Shown in pieces: positions 1-13,349 of a stretch of DNA of 64,000 nucleotides (the first letter of the stretch is position 1; each line of letters opens with the position of its first letter). The translations under genes were made by a program, and so were the position numbers. This stretch comes from Dimorphilus gyrociliatus (lineage: Eukaryota; Annelida; Polychaeta; Dinophilidae), in contig CAJFCJ010000025.1 of the NCBI GenBank assembly GCA_904063045.1, forward strand, positions 434,001 to 498,000, written 5' to 3'. The notes under the pieces were generated by a model. That model worked only from the letters and a program-made list of their open reading frames with translations, was not told where the DNA came from and did no database searches.

Positions 1-3000
1 ATGAAAAGTATCACAGTCTTGCAAGCTAATCCTTTGCCTTATTCTTTTTCTACGATCTTTTTTTCTAAAGAAAAGATAAAACTCTATATCCCTCTCTGGT
101 TACGTAACATCGGGACGATTTTCGAACGGGAACTAGGTCAGATAAGAGATGGTTTCCCATTACGGCTCCCAGCGGAGATAGCGTCCCTTTTTTATAACAG
201 ATATGCTGATCTTCCCTTTTTACAAACTGTACGCCCGCCTAATTAAAAAGCGTTCGAAAATCGATAAGCGCTTAGTGCGGGCCGATTTCGTATATAGATA
301 ATCTCGGCCATCTCTTTACCCGAAATTTCCACTGATAACTGTCTGTTTTTCAGATTCGCCGGTACGCCATGCGGGCAGCCGAGAGCCAACGGTAAGCGGG
401 TGTTTGTCAGTTATTGTTGTTTGGCAGAAAGTATGAGTATCCGAAAAAAGAGTAATTGCACAAAATTTTTTGTTAATCCTTATATCAAACATTATTTGTT
501 TGTGAGAAAAATTGAGGTAAAGAAAGGAGTGATGGAATGAGAATGAGAGAGATCTGTAAAACGGTGTATAGTAGGGAGGTGATGTGAATCAGTCGAGATT
601 CTGGAGTGTTGTGTTGTATTTCGGATGGAACATGTGTCTAGATACGTTCCAGAAAGCACATGTGTTACTGTTCAAAGACATCTGTCGCTTTTCACGAATA
701 CTACAGCCGTCTCTAGACGCTTTAGTGATGCTTGATTCTAGGGTTATGGTTATTAAAAGCCGCCTACGTTGTGCAATCTCTACAAACCTGACCCAGTTTG
801 TAGTCGAGGCGCAGATGTTCGTAGACATTCTTGACTTTTAACTGAAAAGCCTAAAGAGAAGAGTAGAGCGGAAACGACTATATGCAACCGTATCTATTTT
901 AGTTTTTAGATATGTCTCGAAAAGTCATCCACAGCCCGACTATTCCCTAATTTAATTACAAGAATTAGCTAATTCAGCATTTACGTCCAACTAAATCAAT
1001 AGGCTTTCTATTTATTAAATTAACTACTAACTTGTCACGTGATCAGTTTATACAATCGATTAAGCAATCAACATATCTTATACCAGGAAAATTATAAATA
1101 TTTTGGATAAATAGTTCTCATTTCTATAGCTTAAAAGTCATATCTCTTATCTCTTCAATTTCCATCTGTGTAATTATTTTTATTCTATAATTATACATAC
1201 TGCTACTTAAGAATTAAACTCCTTTCTCTCGAAATGATTATCTCATTAAACGAGTATTTTTCGAACCTGTCGTTGTTCATTATGTTCAACTTGGCTATTT
1301 TGTAATAATTTAAACTTATGCAACAAAGAAAATGGCTGTTTAGAAGACAAATCGCGATACTCTTTAATGACGTCACAGCCGGAAAGTAACTAATCCCATC
1401 CCTCCCATTGTAACCCTTTTTCATATTTGAGAGCAAGGCTGAGACTTTAGGAAACGGAAGAACAACTCAGAAACGAGAAGTTCTTTTTTTTGACATTTTA
1501 GGAACAAAGGAGGAGAGAAATATACCTTCAGGCAAAGTCTGTGAAATTTGAAACGACGACCCCCCCCTCTCTTAACGACCTCGAGTGTCGTAAAGTAATA
1601 AAGATTGGCGAATCGTCGAAAATTGTTTAATAGTACTTTCCGTAATATAGGCGACTCGAATATTGAATGGCCGAGCAACAGCTGCAATTTTGCAGATGCC
1701 GTTCGTCGATGAGAGCGGCGCATCTGGAACGCATCGATCCGCCAATCGGTAGCAGAGTTTCGCAAAGACTCTTTCCGGCTTTATCTTATTGCCGTTGATG
1801 AGTTATAGTAGAAGTTCGGGCCTGTTTTTACTTGACTCTTTCCCTTCTTTTATTTTGGAATATGTCTATGTAAATTACCTTATCCAACTGCCACAAAATA
1901 TTCCAATACCAGCTGATGAATTATAGACGCAGGCCTTATTAGTCCATTTTTTTATTGCAGCTATTGCTGATAACTAGCCAAAATTCACTTGCTGTTGTTA
2001 ACGGGTTAGAGTAGCTCATTTACAGTTTTTTTATTGCAATTGTTGCAGCTTTCCCTCTTTTCCTTATAATATATAAAAAGTTAGAATTTATGATTTTTTG
2101 CAATGCTAATAACTCTTAGGATTATAAGCTTAGGCATTTTATTCGAAATAGGAGATAAATATAGGATGCAAGTACAGCTTTATTACAAGTACTGTTTTGT
2201 TTAAGAGATAATTGGTCATGGCAGTTGATGGAGATTTTGTATAGTCGCTTAATCTTATTGCAAATGATAAACCAAATTTAGGAATATAAAAAGAGAAGCT
2301 AGTTTCTATCTGCAGCACTTAAACAAGTTTACTGTCTATCAGGTCTTTTCTCAAATTTTTAGGATGTGATAAGGGAAGAGTAGATTTCTGTATAATATAG
2401 AAAACATTATATACTTTAATATACAGTACTTTTATTAAATAGAAATCAAGTGTCACGCTATTTCTTAACTAATTAAATTTATAGTATTTAAGTTTTGTAA
2501 AGAAAATAATTTTTCACTTGTCAATGGATTTGTATTTATTTTCTTTTTTCTCCCTCAAAATGTTTATTATGAATATACGAAAGATAATTGAAAAGAGCTT
2601 ATTGCGATAAGGCTTTGGTATGTTTGCTTATGAAAACTATATATATATATATATATATGTTTAGGCATATTTTATATTTAGTAGTCGCACTTTTTTATGG
2701 TTATCCGTTTTTCTATATCAATAATTGAGTCTAGCTATTTGACTGTTTATTGAATGTTGCTACAGACATTTAGGCAGATTGATCATATTCCATTTGATGA
2801 GTTGTACAATAGGCCTCTAACTCTGCCTTTTCTGTTTGTTCGATGTTAGCTCCGCCTTCGAGTCGTAATTGGCTCTTGCAGATTGTTGCAGAGATTTCTG
2901 CAGCTGCAGCCCTCGCACAGCCTTTTGCAGGTGTCTATACACCTGTCCAGATGCTATAAGACGCTTCTGACAAACAGTTGAGAAATTCCTTAGGTTCAAA

Positions 3001-4659
3001 AAGACAAGCCAAGAGTCTCTTACCCAGTTCCATCCCGGACAAAAAAAAGAAAAACATCTGCGTTTGCGGTAGAGGCAGGTGTTTTTCGGCTCGTACGGGA
3101 TTTACATCGCTTTTGGAAAGCGTCGCTTAATGAATTGTAAAAGAATTGCTTGGGTAGAAAATCGAAATTTGACGCGTGCATTCGAGCGAAACGTCTCGAG
3201 AACGTGACAGCAACGTTTTGTTCAACGACGCTTGAACAGTGTCCCCCTTTGAAAAAAATTGATGGCGGAGGGCGGTTGACAAATCCGGGTGAAAAACGAC
3301 AACGCACCGAAAAAGCGTTTTTTCTCTCCTCACTGTTTGTTTTTCCCTCTTTGCTTTCGGGCGGCGGAATCGTTTGAACTTTGAACGTGCGTCGAGTTTG
3401 TCATTAGGCTGAGCGTTTTTTTGTCGGCGTTGACCGATCGGCTCAGATCAAAAGAACTGCCGTTTTTTAATTACGGAGTTTTATCTTTGGAACGAGATCC
3501 TTGGTGTTTAGTAGCTGTATGAAATTTCAACTCGATTTATTGCCTTAATGACACGTTTGCGTCTAAATGGAACGAACGACATTGGTAGATGGGCGTGTCT
3601 ATACGATTAGTCTCCTTAAAATGTGAATAAGAGGAGTTATGAGGATAAGGGTAAAAGGATAGCGAGTCGTAGCTCTCTTTTAGACATTTGCCCTTTCGTT
3701 CTCATTTCAGGGGAGAAGAAAGACTTTGAAATGAGAAGCCGTTGTTGTATTTGTAATGTTAATAGAATTAGATATACGGCTGTCTTTTCGTTGTAGTGTA
3801 TATCTGAGTAAGCAACTCTTAACAGGACATTTTTATGGCAGTTGTGCTCTTCGTCTTTAGCTATTAGATTTCTTTTTAAAATTTATCATCCTAAATAGTA
3901 GAAAATGACTTCTTGGACAATTGCCAGAATACACTGCCCCATTTATTTTCTCCGTTTCAATTCCCAAATTGATCATCTCTCCTTTAAAAACAAAAGTAAA
4001 GGCTATTTAAAAATTTATCTAACTATAAGAAAATAGTAGACTTTTATTAAAGATATCATAATTAGGATAGTGTATAAGACTTAACATTCTTTTCCAATTC
4101 TTATTGCAGTTAATGGATTTTTACAATTAACATTTTGAGAGAAGGGTAGGCTGGATTATTTCCTGTTTGATGAATAATCATCGTTGTTGGCTGTATAATT
4201 GAATTAGACTTAAAAAGCGTTTAGCATCTTTCTCTCTTTTTTTATATAACAGAAAAAGAACATCTGAATATTTTTGTATTTTACAAAAAATTACTGAACA
4301 AGTAAATTCGTAAATTTTACTCCACCAAGTATTTAGATGTATATAATGTACAGTAGCTTGTTGTACTAGATGACGCCCAAGTAGAATTTTAGATTGTACG
4401 AAGCGACATCTACCGACTGAAAGTAAATAATACCTTAAAACTTTCCCTAAAATGTCGTGTCACGAAATCGCTTTCCAACCGTGACGGCGTCGACGTCCGA
4501 CGCCATTTTTCTCAGTGAATTCGGAAACGGTAAATCGTTTCCCCTTTGTGTTTTCCTGAATTCGTAAACAAAGTTAGGCTGTTTGACACATAAACAAAGC
4601 TCGACTTAGTGTAAACAGACGAGCTTTTAATGCGCGTAGCCGAACGTCCTTAATTAAGC

Positions 4660-5326
4660 CTGCGTAAAAAACGCGGACGCCCCACATTTTTTTTACTGCA
4701 CCACCCGGTAATTAATTGCCGATAGAAGGATAAGAAGGGTGCTTAAGAGAAAAGCGAATTTGCTGTCAAAGTTTTATGCCCCTCTCCTAAAACTTAGCGT
4801 CAGTTACATAGTCTTTGTTCATTTTCAGAATATTTCGTATTTTCTCCTTTTCTTATAGTATCGCAGCAGTAGCTGTAAGTACGAGAGGATTTTCAATGTA
4901 GAAGAGAAAGAAATTAGAGTAAATCTCATTGAATCTATTGATAGCTAGCAGATGTAAAAATCCCTTAATTATGAAATATCAGATTTAATCTCTACAATAT
5001 AGCCATAATTACAAGAAATCCAATTATATTAAATTCTAATTGGAAAGAATGGTTTTACCACTACAAAAGAAAAATAGAAGAAATATAATAAAAGAACCTT
5101 GTTTAACATTTCAAATTCTCATTATTACAAATAGCCAATAATTTACATTTAATTGGTAAACAGAATCAAAAACAGTTTTTGAAAAGTGATCTTTATTTAT
5201 ATCATTCTTGATCTTTTTATGTTACCGAATTGACCGTTGGAAATTGAATTATTTATTTATGTTAGGCCTAGTTGAGAAATTTATGTTCTTTCGGTTTATA
5301 GCAATAAAATACTAAAAGTGAGAGAA

Positions 5327-5374
<48 letters not shown>

Positions 5375-5936
5375 GAGAATGGAATCTTGATAGGTGGGGG
5401 TAAAAAAGCAAAAAAAGGTCAAATTGTATTGTTGTAAATGACTCGTAAATTTAAGACAAGTTCCCCTTAAATATATCACTAGCAGAGTAATTATAATGGC
5501 ACTTCTATAAATTATTCAATAGGTAAGTACTTTAATCTTGGAATAAAATTAAGATGAGGCCTGTCTAAAAAGTTATAAGACTATGGACAAGATACAAATG
5601 TAGATGGCCATATAAACTTAATCTACTTAACTACATCTAAAAAGTTCCTTTTAATTATCCAAGTAAAACCAAAGCCGAATACTTAGGCTGACTGATCTGG
5701 AACAATTCATCACGTGACTAATTTCTAGTTCAAATACTTTTTTTTCCTAAAGTTCCCGTCAATTAAGCAAAAGTGCCAAAAAACAACTTTGTGTCCTATT
5801 TTTATCGTGTACCACTCCGTAATTAATTGCCTGATAGAAAAAGGGGCGAAGTAGCGGCTAATTTTCGCCAAGTTCGCCATCTTCAAGGAATGTTTTAGCG
5901 GCGGTTTATCACGTTGATCTGCGTAAAAAGGGCGGA
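4660..5936. repeat. Two non-coding blocks sharing two motifs in swapped order
   Basis: TAATTAATTGCC followed by GATAGAA, preceded by ACCACYC, occurs at 4700-4727 and 5811-5839. CTGCGTAAAAA followed two bases later by GCGGA occurs at 4660-4677 and 5919-5936. The order of the two motifs is reversed between blocks. Both blocks are G+C-richer than their surroundings, which suggests related cis-regulatory modules. Confidence 0.6.
5331..5371. repeat. (GA)n microsatellite
   Basis: About 20 perfect GA copies. Confidence 0.97.
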
Positions 5937-7525
5937 GAATTCCTTTGATCTGCCCAGATACAATCTAGACGCGTTTCACAGACGCCTAGTCGACAAGGCT
6001 TAATTGCCCGATTAATATAGGAGAAAGTTGGAAATTTCGTACTTTATTTGTATTAACTGGGGAACATATGATGTGGGAAAAAAATGAAAGTCTTATTTTT
6101 TCATATGTCTATCAGGTTAAGTGTGAAAAAAGGTATTGTTTGGCGCAAACTTTCAAGCTTATACTGTTTTTTTTGCCATTTCTGCCAGTGAAGTTTTTTT
6201 TTATTCTTTTACTACTTTACTTTTACCCTCATCCTCCGTACCTCCTTAACCTACTAAACTAGTAAAGTTATTATGCTAATTTATTACATCCTTTTTTTAA
6301 AATTGCGTGTTTTATAGGCTAAGAAATGGTCATTGTTTAGTATTTAAAAACCTTTTAAGAGAATAATGCAGGACAGGTCTTTTAATAGTATAGAGTTGAA
6401 TTTCCAATGAAATTTATTGCCCCTTTCAAGCTTTAATTAACAGCCGCCTACTCATTTTACTATTCTTCTCAATAGTATGTTATTTTACTTTGAAATCCAC
6501 TATTGTTCTCCCAAACTTGTAATAAGTATTGTTTATTTTAGAATGTATAATTCTTTAGAGATACACGCTTTCGTCGCTTTATGCAAATAAGATTAGCTAT
6601 ATTTAAGATGGGCTTCTCTAAGGCGTTTGGTTTAATATTCTCATCACATTTTTTTCAATTAAAAGAATGAAATAATTCAAATAAAATTATTTGAATTGAA
6701 TGTATTGAATGTCAAGGGTACTTAATCTTTTTAATATATTTCGACTTTAATAGAATTGTAAATAGTTTGGTTTTTGTTATGAAATGCGTCTATAGTCTTG
6801 TTGGTATAGCTCTTATAGTTCAAGCACTTGTTATTTTCTTGGCAATTTTATTGAAGGAAGTCCTATCTCTTCATATATCTATTTAGCTATCCTTTATATT
6901 TTACAAACTTGAGGTGTGAACGGTCGTATCCCAATATAATTTATGATCACGTGTACTGTTTTTTTTGGATACTATTGTTAGATTTCTTACTCAAAAGAGA
7001 AAGATAGATAAATAGATAGCATATTTGTAAATAGCTTGAAAGAAATATGCACGAGATAAAGAAAAGAGGTTAATAATTAATCGTAATATATATAACATTT
7101 TAAGAAGGGTATTAAACAGCCGACCTCTGACCGATTCTATAGTGCTAAGCGTGTGTTGTTAGCAACATCGAGCGGTTGATTAAACAATTCTTCGTAATTC
7201 AGAAGATGCTTTATAGTAAGAGTGAACAATGAATTTGGGAGGAGTGAGAAGGGAGGGGGTACGTAGTTAGGTGGTTAGATGAATTTAAAGAGGCAGAATG
7301 AAAATTGACGATTGAGGCGAAAAAAAGGGAGGGTAAGATGTAACAAGTCATCATTATAAGAACTAATTATCATAAAAAAAAATGCTCATTGTACGCGTAA
7401 TACAACAACTTTTATGACTCTACAGAAAAGAGTTTAGGAACGGTAATTTCTCGCTGTAAACGTGTCAAGAGCATTAAAAACTGGCGAAATTAATTTACTC
7501 GATTGACAGCGCGTCGTTAACCGTG

Positions 7526-7605
7526 TGACGTCATCGTATTGATGAACACAATACCGGTCGTGTGTCATTCTTGGCAGGCTGTGTGACGTCATCCGGATGA
7601 CGTCA
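7526..7605. promoter_or_regulatory. Cluster of three palindromic CRE sites
   Basis: TGACGTCA, the full CREB/ATF site, is found at 7526-7533, 7584-7591 and 7598-7605 in a G+C-richer block; a fourth lies at 1368-1375. The second and third are 14 bp apart centre to centre. This looks like a cAMP- or stress-responsive promoter or enhancer; the target is probably the E-protein gene, by position only. Confidence 0.6.
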
Positions 7606-9307
7606 TTTTACGGCGGTATTATTCCCCAAACCTCCGGGGCTATTTCGCGGGATATAGTGTTCGCTTGTAATTGGAAAAGAAATGGAAATGTTATCGAATT
7701 ACAGCCAATTTATTGACTAACTCATGATAGTACGTATCTTGGGATTAGGTGAAATGTTTAAACATCGGGTAATATAATTGTACATTGACAATATTTTATT
7801 ATAAGGTGTAGCATATTCCATAAATATTGTCCTTGAGCTATAAATACTTTAACCTAACTTTTCCAAAGAGAAAAGTCTTTTTCATCGTTCATATTTAGTT
7901 GTTTCATTCTTAAAGTATTAAATAATGTATTGGAAACGTTTTTAAAAGAACTGACTGGAAAAATATTCAATGAGGAAAACTTACGCCGAGAAAGTTTACA
8001 TATAATAAATAACGTTACGTGAATTAATTACAATAGGAAAAGAAAACTGGGTGGGATTAGATGTAACCGCTCATGAATAATTGTCTCAATAAGCTGTCAT
8101 CTTTCTTAATCTTTGTATTTTTGTTATTTTGACACCTTACTAATTCAGTACGACCGGCTTCCTATTCTCCCTTGTCAATTCTACCTAGCACTTTCAAAAG
8201 CATTGTCGCTTTATCTTTTTATCTATTTTATTCAAAACAACTGCCCGCTGATTAGTATTAAGCCTATTCGTATGCTGCTGGATAATTGTTTGCATTTATG
8301 GATTTAGATTTAATCTATTGATTTTTTTCGCCCAATTAATAAAAAAACACTATTTTCCAATGATTATCGGGAAGATGACCGCAACCGATGAATAATCGTC
8401 AAAAAATTGCCTTAAATGCAAAATAAAAAAAGAAGCTTTGAACTGAATACATAATGAAAAGATTAAGGAGAATCAATTATGCTTATTTTATGTTTTTGCT
8501 CTCCTATTAAGCGTCCAGTTTGGTAATATAATAGATAATTAACACCTTAGATGATAAATTCTAGTCGAATGTATGGGAAACAAAAAAAAGAAGTAACCAA
8601 CTTTTCTGTTAGGAAAAGGAAAAGAGATGCAATAAAAAAAAAGTATTGGGAAGAGATAATCTTGTATATTATTCAGATTTGTACCTCTATCTAGGGTACT
8701 AATAATTAAGAGTTAACAGAATTAAATGATGGAATTAAATGAAGAATGATAGTAATTAATAAGTGGAACATTGTTAGAAATAATGTAATTTACATGAAAA
8801 CAAAACAAAAAAAGGAAAAAAATTATTCGCTAGCGTTAAAAGCGGGGTACCCTAATGAGAGGGGGCAGTCGGCGTCTTTGTGTTGTAAAAGATGAAAAGC
8901 GTTCGGACTCGACCGTCGTCACATTCCGTAAACAGGAACGAATTGAAAATGTAAATTGTACTCTTTTCCCGCGGCACGCGCGTCTCAGAACAAAGAGAAC
9001 AAAATTTTTTTTCTGTCTAAAAAAGAAAAAAACCGGAGCAAACAACCCAAACTACGTTTAGTTTTGCAGCTGTTTTCCTCATCAATTTCTACGGCCGTAT
9101 TCCGGACGTTGTATACGCACTATTAAATAACCGTAATAAAAATTTTTTCTGTATGGGCAAAGAAATAATATAGCGGATTGACTCGAAAGCAGGATAAAAA
9201 GAATAGAAAAGCATCGGGATAGGGAAGAAAAATATCTAAAATGAGAGTTGAGATAGAGTAGCATTTAGGGTCAAGTGCATGATTAGAGCGGCGTAAATTG
9301 TCTACTG

Positions 9308-9404
9308 CGCACCTGAGTCGTCGACGGAGACGCCTATATGATTCGTTTTGGGAAAGAAACGTCTCTTTCTCGACAAGGCATCACGTGACAGAGGCTCAGG
9401 TGCG
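9308..9404. promoter_or_regulatory. Inverted repeat with E-boxes
   Basis: CGCACCTGAG at 9308-9317 and its exact complement CTCAGGTGCG at 9395-9404 enclose 77 bp. Each arm holds an E-box (CACCTG/CAGGTG), and a CACGTG lies at 9382-9387. Weaker inner complementarity (GAGACG with CGTCTC) is also present. CAGGTG is a preferred E-protein site, so autoregulation of the downstream gene is possible. Confidence 0.5.
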
Positions 9405-10269
9405 TTTCACCTTCCAATTTTCCGTCTACTGCAAATCCTTAATTTGTAGGGAAAAGACAGAAAGTGAAAGATAAATAGACAGAAAGAGAGAAACAAGGGT
9501 AAAGAAGAAAAAACATTTTCAACGGAGAGAAAATATATAAATGAGAACAATGTATAGAGTTTGTCGCTTATTTTAAATACTATTTGACATCGCAGTATGC
9601 GAGTTCTTTGCGCGTTTGTCGCGTACCTCGAATATTTGTTGATATTGGAACAGACGGACGCGTGTTTTAGATATTTGGACAAAAATTTATGGGATGTCAA
9701 TTTTATGTTAGACAACTGCGTTGTTTAGTCAACTAATGTTTCTATAGGGGCTTTTTTATTTTTTTCATATCTGAACTATCTATTCATAATTTTTTTTTAA
9801 AATAACATCATTAGAATAATAATAAGACGTATTCTTTATTTAATGATATTTTTTATTTAAAATGGTTGGAAATTCATATCAAACAATTGTGTAATTGGAC
9901 GAAATGAAATTAAAAATGTCTTAGGGAACTCGCTCCAACTGCAGTAATGTGTATAATTTAATTTATCTAATAGTCACCATTTTCGTTTGTTCTTTCTTCC
10001 AATTCTATAACTCTGTAATATATCGTTCATTCTAAAAATATATACAGTATTTATTCTGTATTTCTATCGCTGCAAAAATTGGTTATGTTAATTATTTTTT
10101 GAATATTTTCCCACTTTTAAACTTCTCATATGATGGTTAAGATCTTTGTAAGGATTTGTAGAGAAGCAACTTTACTCTTGTGGAAAATTATATGATTGAG
10201 CTTAAGGCGTCACTAGGCGTCACATTAGAGCGTTATTCGCGTGACTCTGTCCGAGCATCTCGCCTTTGC

Positions 10270-10359
10270 ATGTCACTAAAGTCAGTCCCCGGTATGGATT
10301 CGATGGCGCTCTATCAGAAATGGATTTACTTCTATGGTCCTCAATTCTATTTGCATCAC
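10270..10359 (+). other. Candidate Alt-type first coding exon of the E-protein gene
   Basis: A 30-codon open stretch starts with ATG at 10270 and ends at a good donor (CAC then gtaagt) in phase 0, which matches the phase-0 acceptors at 11108 and 17999. The peptide begins MSLKSVPGM and continues [15 protein letters not shown]. Vertebrate TCF4-A and HEBAlt isoforms begin with a short exon that has a PGM motif followed by a tyrosine-rich YYYNG segment, so order and spacing look similar. The similarity is short and could be chance. The frame is open upstream to 10180 with other ATGs, so the start is uncertain. Confidence 0.4.
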
Positions 10360-12155
10360 GTAAGTGTTGCGGAAAGATACCTTATTTTGGGGCTTCCTTA
10401 AATAAACTAAGTAGTCTGTTTAAGGAATTAAGTTAGTTTCAGTTAGCGTGTTTGTGCTTAATACTTAATCCTAAATACTGCTAATATTAGAGCTTATTTT
10501 ACAGATAAGAGGCAACATTTTGTCTTACTATAATATCTTAGGAAAAGGAAAATTTTCTTCTAAGTAAATCATATAACTTTTTATTTCGATACTAGACATA
10601 CGTTGAATGTAAATTCATATGGCTTTAATTCGTAAAAATTATTACCTCACTTCGTCTGTATTCAATAAGGAAATAGCTTTAATCAAAATTATATTATTAT
10701 AATCCTATTCATCATCTTCATCAAGAATTTGACATCAAAACAGCAATAATGTTGTTAATCCGTGAAGAATAACGACTATAATCCACCTATATACCCGCAT
10801 ATATACGTAGCATGGTTAAAATGTGTGAACGTTGTTGATTTTCCACGGCTATTTTAACAGATGTGGAGACGTTTATTACTATCGACGTCTGTCCCAATAC
10901 TAGAATAATTGTTACTTGAAGGAAATAGTAAGATGTTTCTCATAGGCCTATCTGTAAATGATGATATGTCGCATGAATGAAATCTTTTACGTGTTTTGTT
11001 AACTTTTTATTTTATGACAAAAAAGAATATTTTCGTAAACTCTCGTTTATCTTTTAACTGACTAATGGTTTTTTTTCTCTCTCCTCGTCCTTCTTTAACA
11101 TCAATAGAGGATGGTAGCGAGCAACAACATATCTCCGAAACACGGCCCACATTCGCCATATTATCACGCTCCTTCATCCGACATTCGAACTAATGGTACT
11201 ATAAAATATTCGGAGGCTAGACAACGACGGAAAAGTGGCTCGGTGAGTAATTATTAGTAGTCTCAAATAGTGTGAGCTAAAGAATTAATGAATCGAACAT
11301 TTTTAAAACGCGAATCGAATAGGCTGAATGAGTTGAATTGATGAACAACATCTGTTCGAGTCATATTTGACTTGTGCGTAGTAAGGTTGCCAAGCAACCG
11401 TTTTTTAATGTTTATTTTACGGTCGTTCGTTTTTCTATTTTGAAAAATATTTACTACTCGGATCAGGGTTCAAGAAAACCTTAGGGCTCCTTTTCATTCC
11501 ATCTTTAATATCTTTTCCTACAAAGCTTACCAGTTCGTTTAGCCGTTAACATCGGCATATGATTACTTTCGGTTGCGTTCAGCCATCCACGTGCAATGTA
11601 CGTAGGGGAAAATGATACGATAAAGAATCCTTTTCTTATCAATTAAAGTCTCGAACTCGAGAAGAATTTTTTTAAGAAAACTAATAGAACAATTTATAAC
11701 CTAAAATATTTACAACAGAAAAGGCTAATCTGTGCCAATTAATCATTTTTTTTAATTATCACATCCTAGTTACATATTGCAAATGAAAAAACATAAACGA
11801 AAGCCAGAATGGTAAAAGGTCGAAGGAAGCAAATAAATATTTTTTGTACGAAATATAAAATAATGTCCCCGAAAATCTACGCCCATTTTTTTCCCGTTCT
11901 TTCTTCTTTTTCCCTCCCCTCGGCTGCCCCCCATACTCAACTCCACCCCTCTCTATCTTTCACCCTCTCAAAACTCCACCTCCTTTATTCTATCAAGCAT
12001 GAAATTTTTTTTGATTTTTTTTTTTTTAACTTTACATCATTCACAATATTTTTAAGATAATTTTTTTCTTTATTACTTTAAAGGAAGATAAGTAAAAAGA
12101 AGTAATTTTTTTTTCTTTTTTGCCCTTTGCCACGTTCAAAAAAATATTGAACAAA

Positions 12156-12201
<46 letters not shown>

Positions 12202-13311
12202 TTTTTAAAGAAACAACTAACAAACTATGTTTAAATGGTAACTATAGTAGAGAGAAAGTTTAATTGAAAAACGTGACAAAAAAAAACGTTTAATTTTTAC
12301 AATCTATATATGCTTATTCAATGTTTTTTTTATATTTTAAACATAAATTTATATAGAGTAAAAAATACTTAAAATCGAATTGAATATATTGAACGAAATA
12401 AGTATATATATAGTCTATTCATATATTGTAATAATTAAATAATGTTTTTTATTCTCCCGCCAAAATTACTTATCTCTTTTTTTGATCTTCTTTTTTTCTT
12501 TTCTCCTACCCGCCTCTCCTCTCCCCTATTTTTTATTACTATCTATTCTATATTTAAAAGAAAGGGATAAGAAAAAAAAGGGAAAAGAAAATCTTGTGGA
12601 AATGAAAAGAAAGAGAGAAAAAGTTATTTAAATATTTTTCAAGTGTTTCCTTTCATTTTTTTAAAATAGGTGGAAAATAAGGAAAGAGATAAGTTTGAAA
12701 CTTTTCCACTTATAGTCATATTTTATATATAAAAGAAAATAATTTACTCAGTTGACTAAGTATCCTTTATAAATAGAAAAATTGATTATTAGTCATAGCG
12801 TTCTTACTTCTAATATCGTTCGCGAATATTCTTCTACCCAATAACATTTAAAAGAGTAAATCTTTAGAAACATATTTATTTAGCTTTAACCGATTACTTT
12901 TGGCTAACTTAATCGTCCCTTTCGCTTATTCGGGGTTGATAAGGCGATTTGTAGAGTATGCTAATAGAAGAGGGGGAGTTGTAGGCCTATGATAGTTTTT
13001 TTTCGGTGGATATGTTAAGTTCATCTAGTTATTTTTTATCGATTGAAGATTTCTTTCTGGTTAAAAAATCACGGGCGAAGGAAAGAGCTTAAATCCAAAA
13101 AGAAATAAAGCCGATAGAGCCGATAGTTTATATATTTATACCAGTTAAGATGTTATATAAATATCGGAATATCTTAGATATTTATGATTTAAATTAGAGA
13201 GAATTTATTAAAAACTGATTCCGATGAATTAATTATATAACAATCTAAAAATTCTCATACTTAAACAAAAGATAGATATATTTATATAAATATACAAGAA
13301 GAGAGAGAGAC

Positions 13312-13349
<38 letters not shown>

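Larger units (their letters stand above)
1..10179. other. Gene-free 5' region with G+C-rich blocks
   Basis: I found no coding exon that I can support here; the open frames are short and resemble no family. The background is very AT-rich, but blocks at about 90-420, 3020-3460, 4440-4720, 5800-6010, 7440-7650, 8840-9110 and 9290-9420 are clearly richer in G+C and CpG. They carry palindromic CRE sites, E-boxes and a duplicated motif pair. A good splice donor (AACG followed by gtaagc) ends at 391 in the first block, so a non-coding first exon there is possible. Since the next gene downstream is an E-protein transcription factor, I infer promoters and enhancers of that gene. The conserved N-terminal activation motif of E proteins (LDFS type) was not found here, so long-form first exons may lie outside the window or have been missed. 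Confidence 0.5.

Noticed and set aside
1-246. 81-codon open frame at the left edge
   Set aside because: No family resemblance and no supported splice context; likely chance in a regulatory-looking block.
12041-12223. Open frames made of Arg-Glu or Leu-Ser repeats over GA/CT microsatellites (also near 13245-13554, 46196-46480, 46894-47097, 55380-55577)
   Set aside because: They are microsatellite translations, not proteins.
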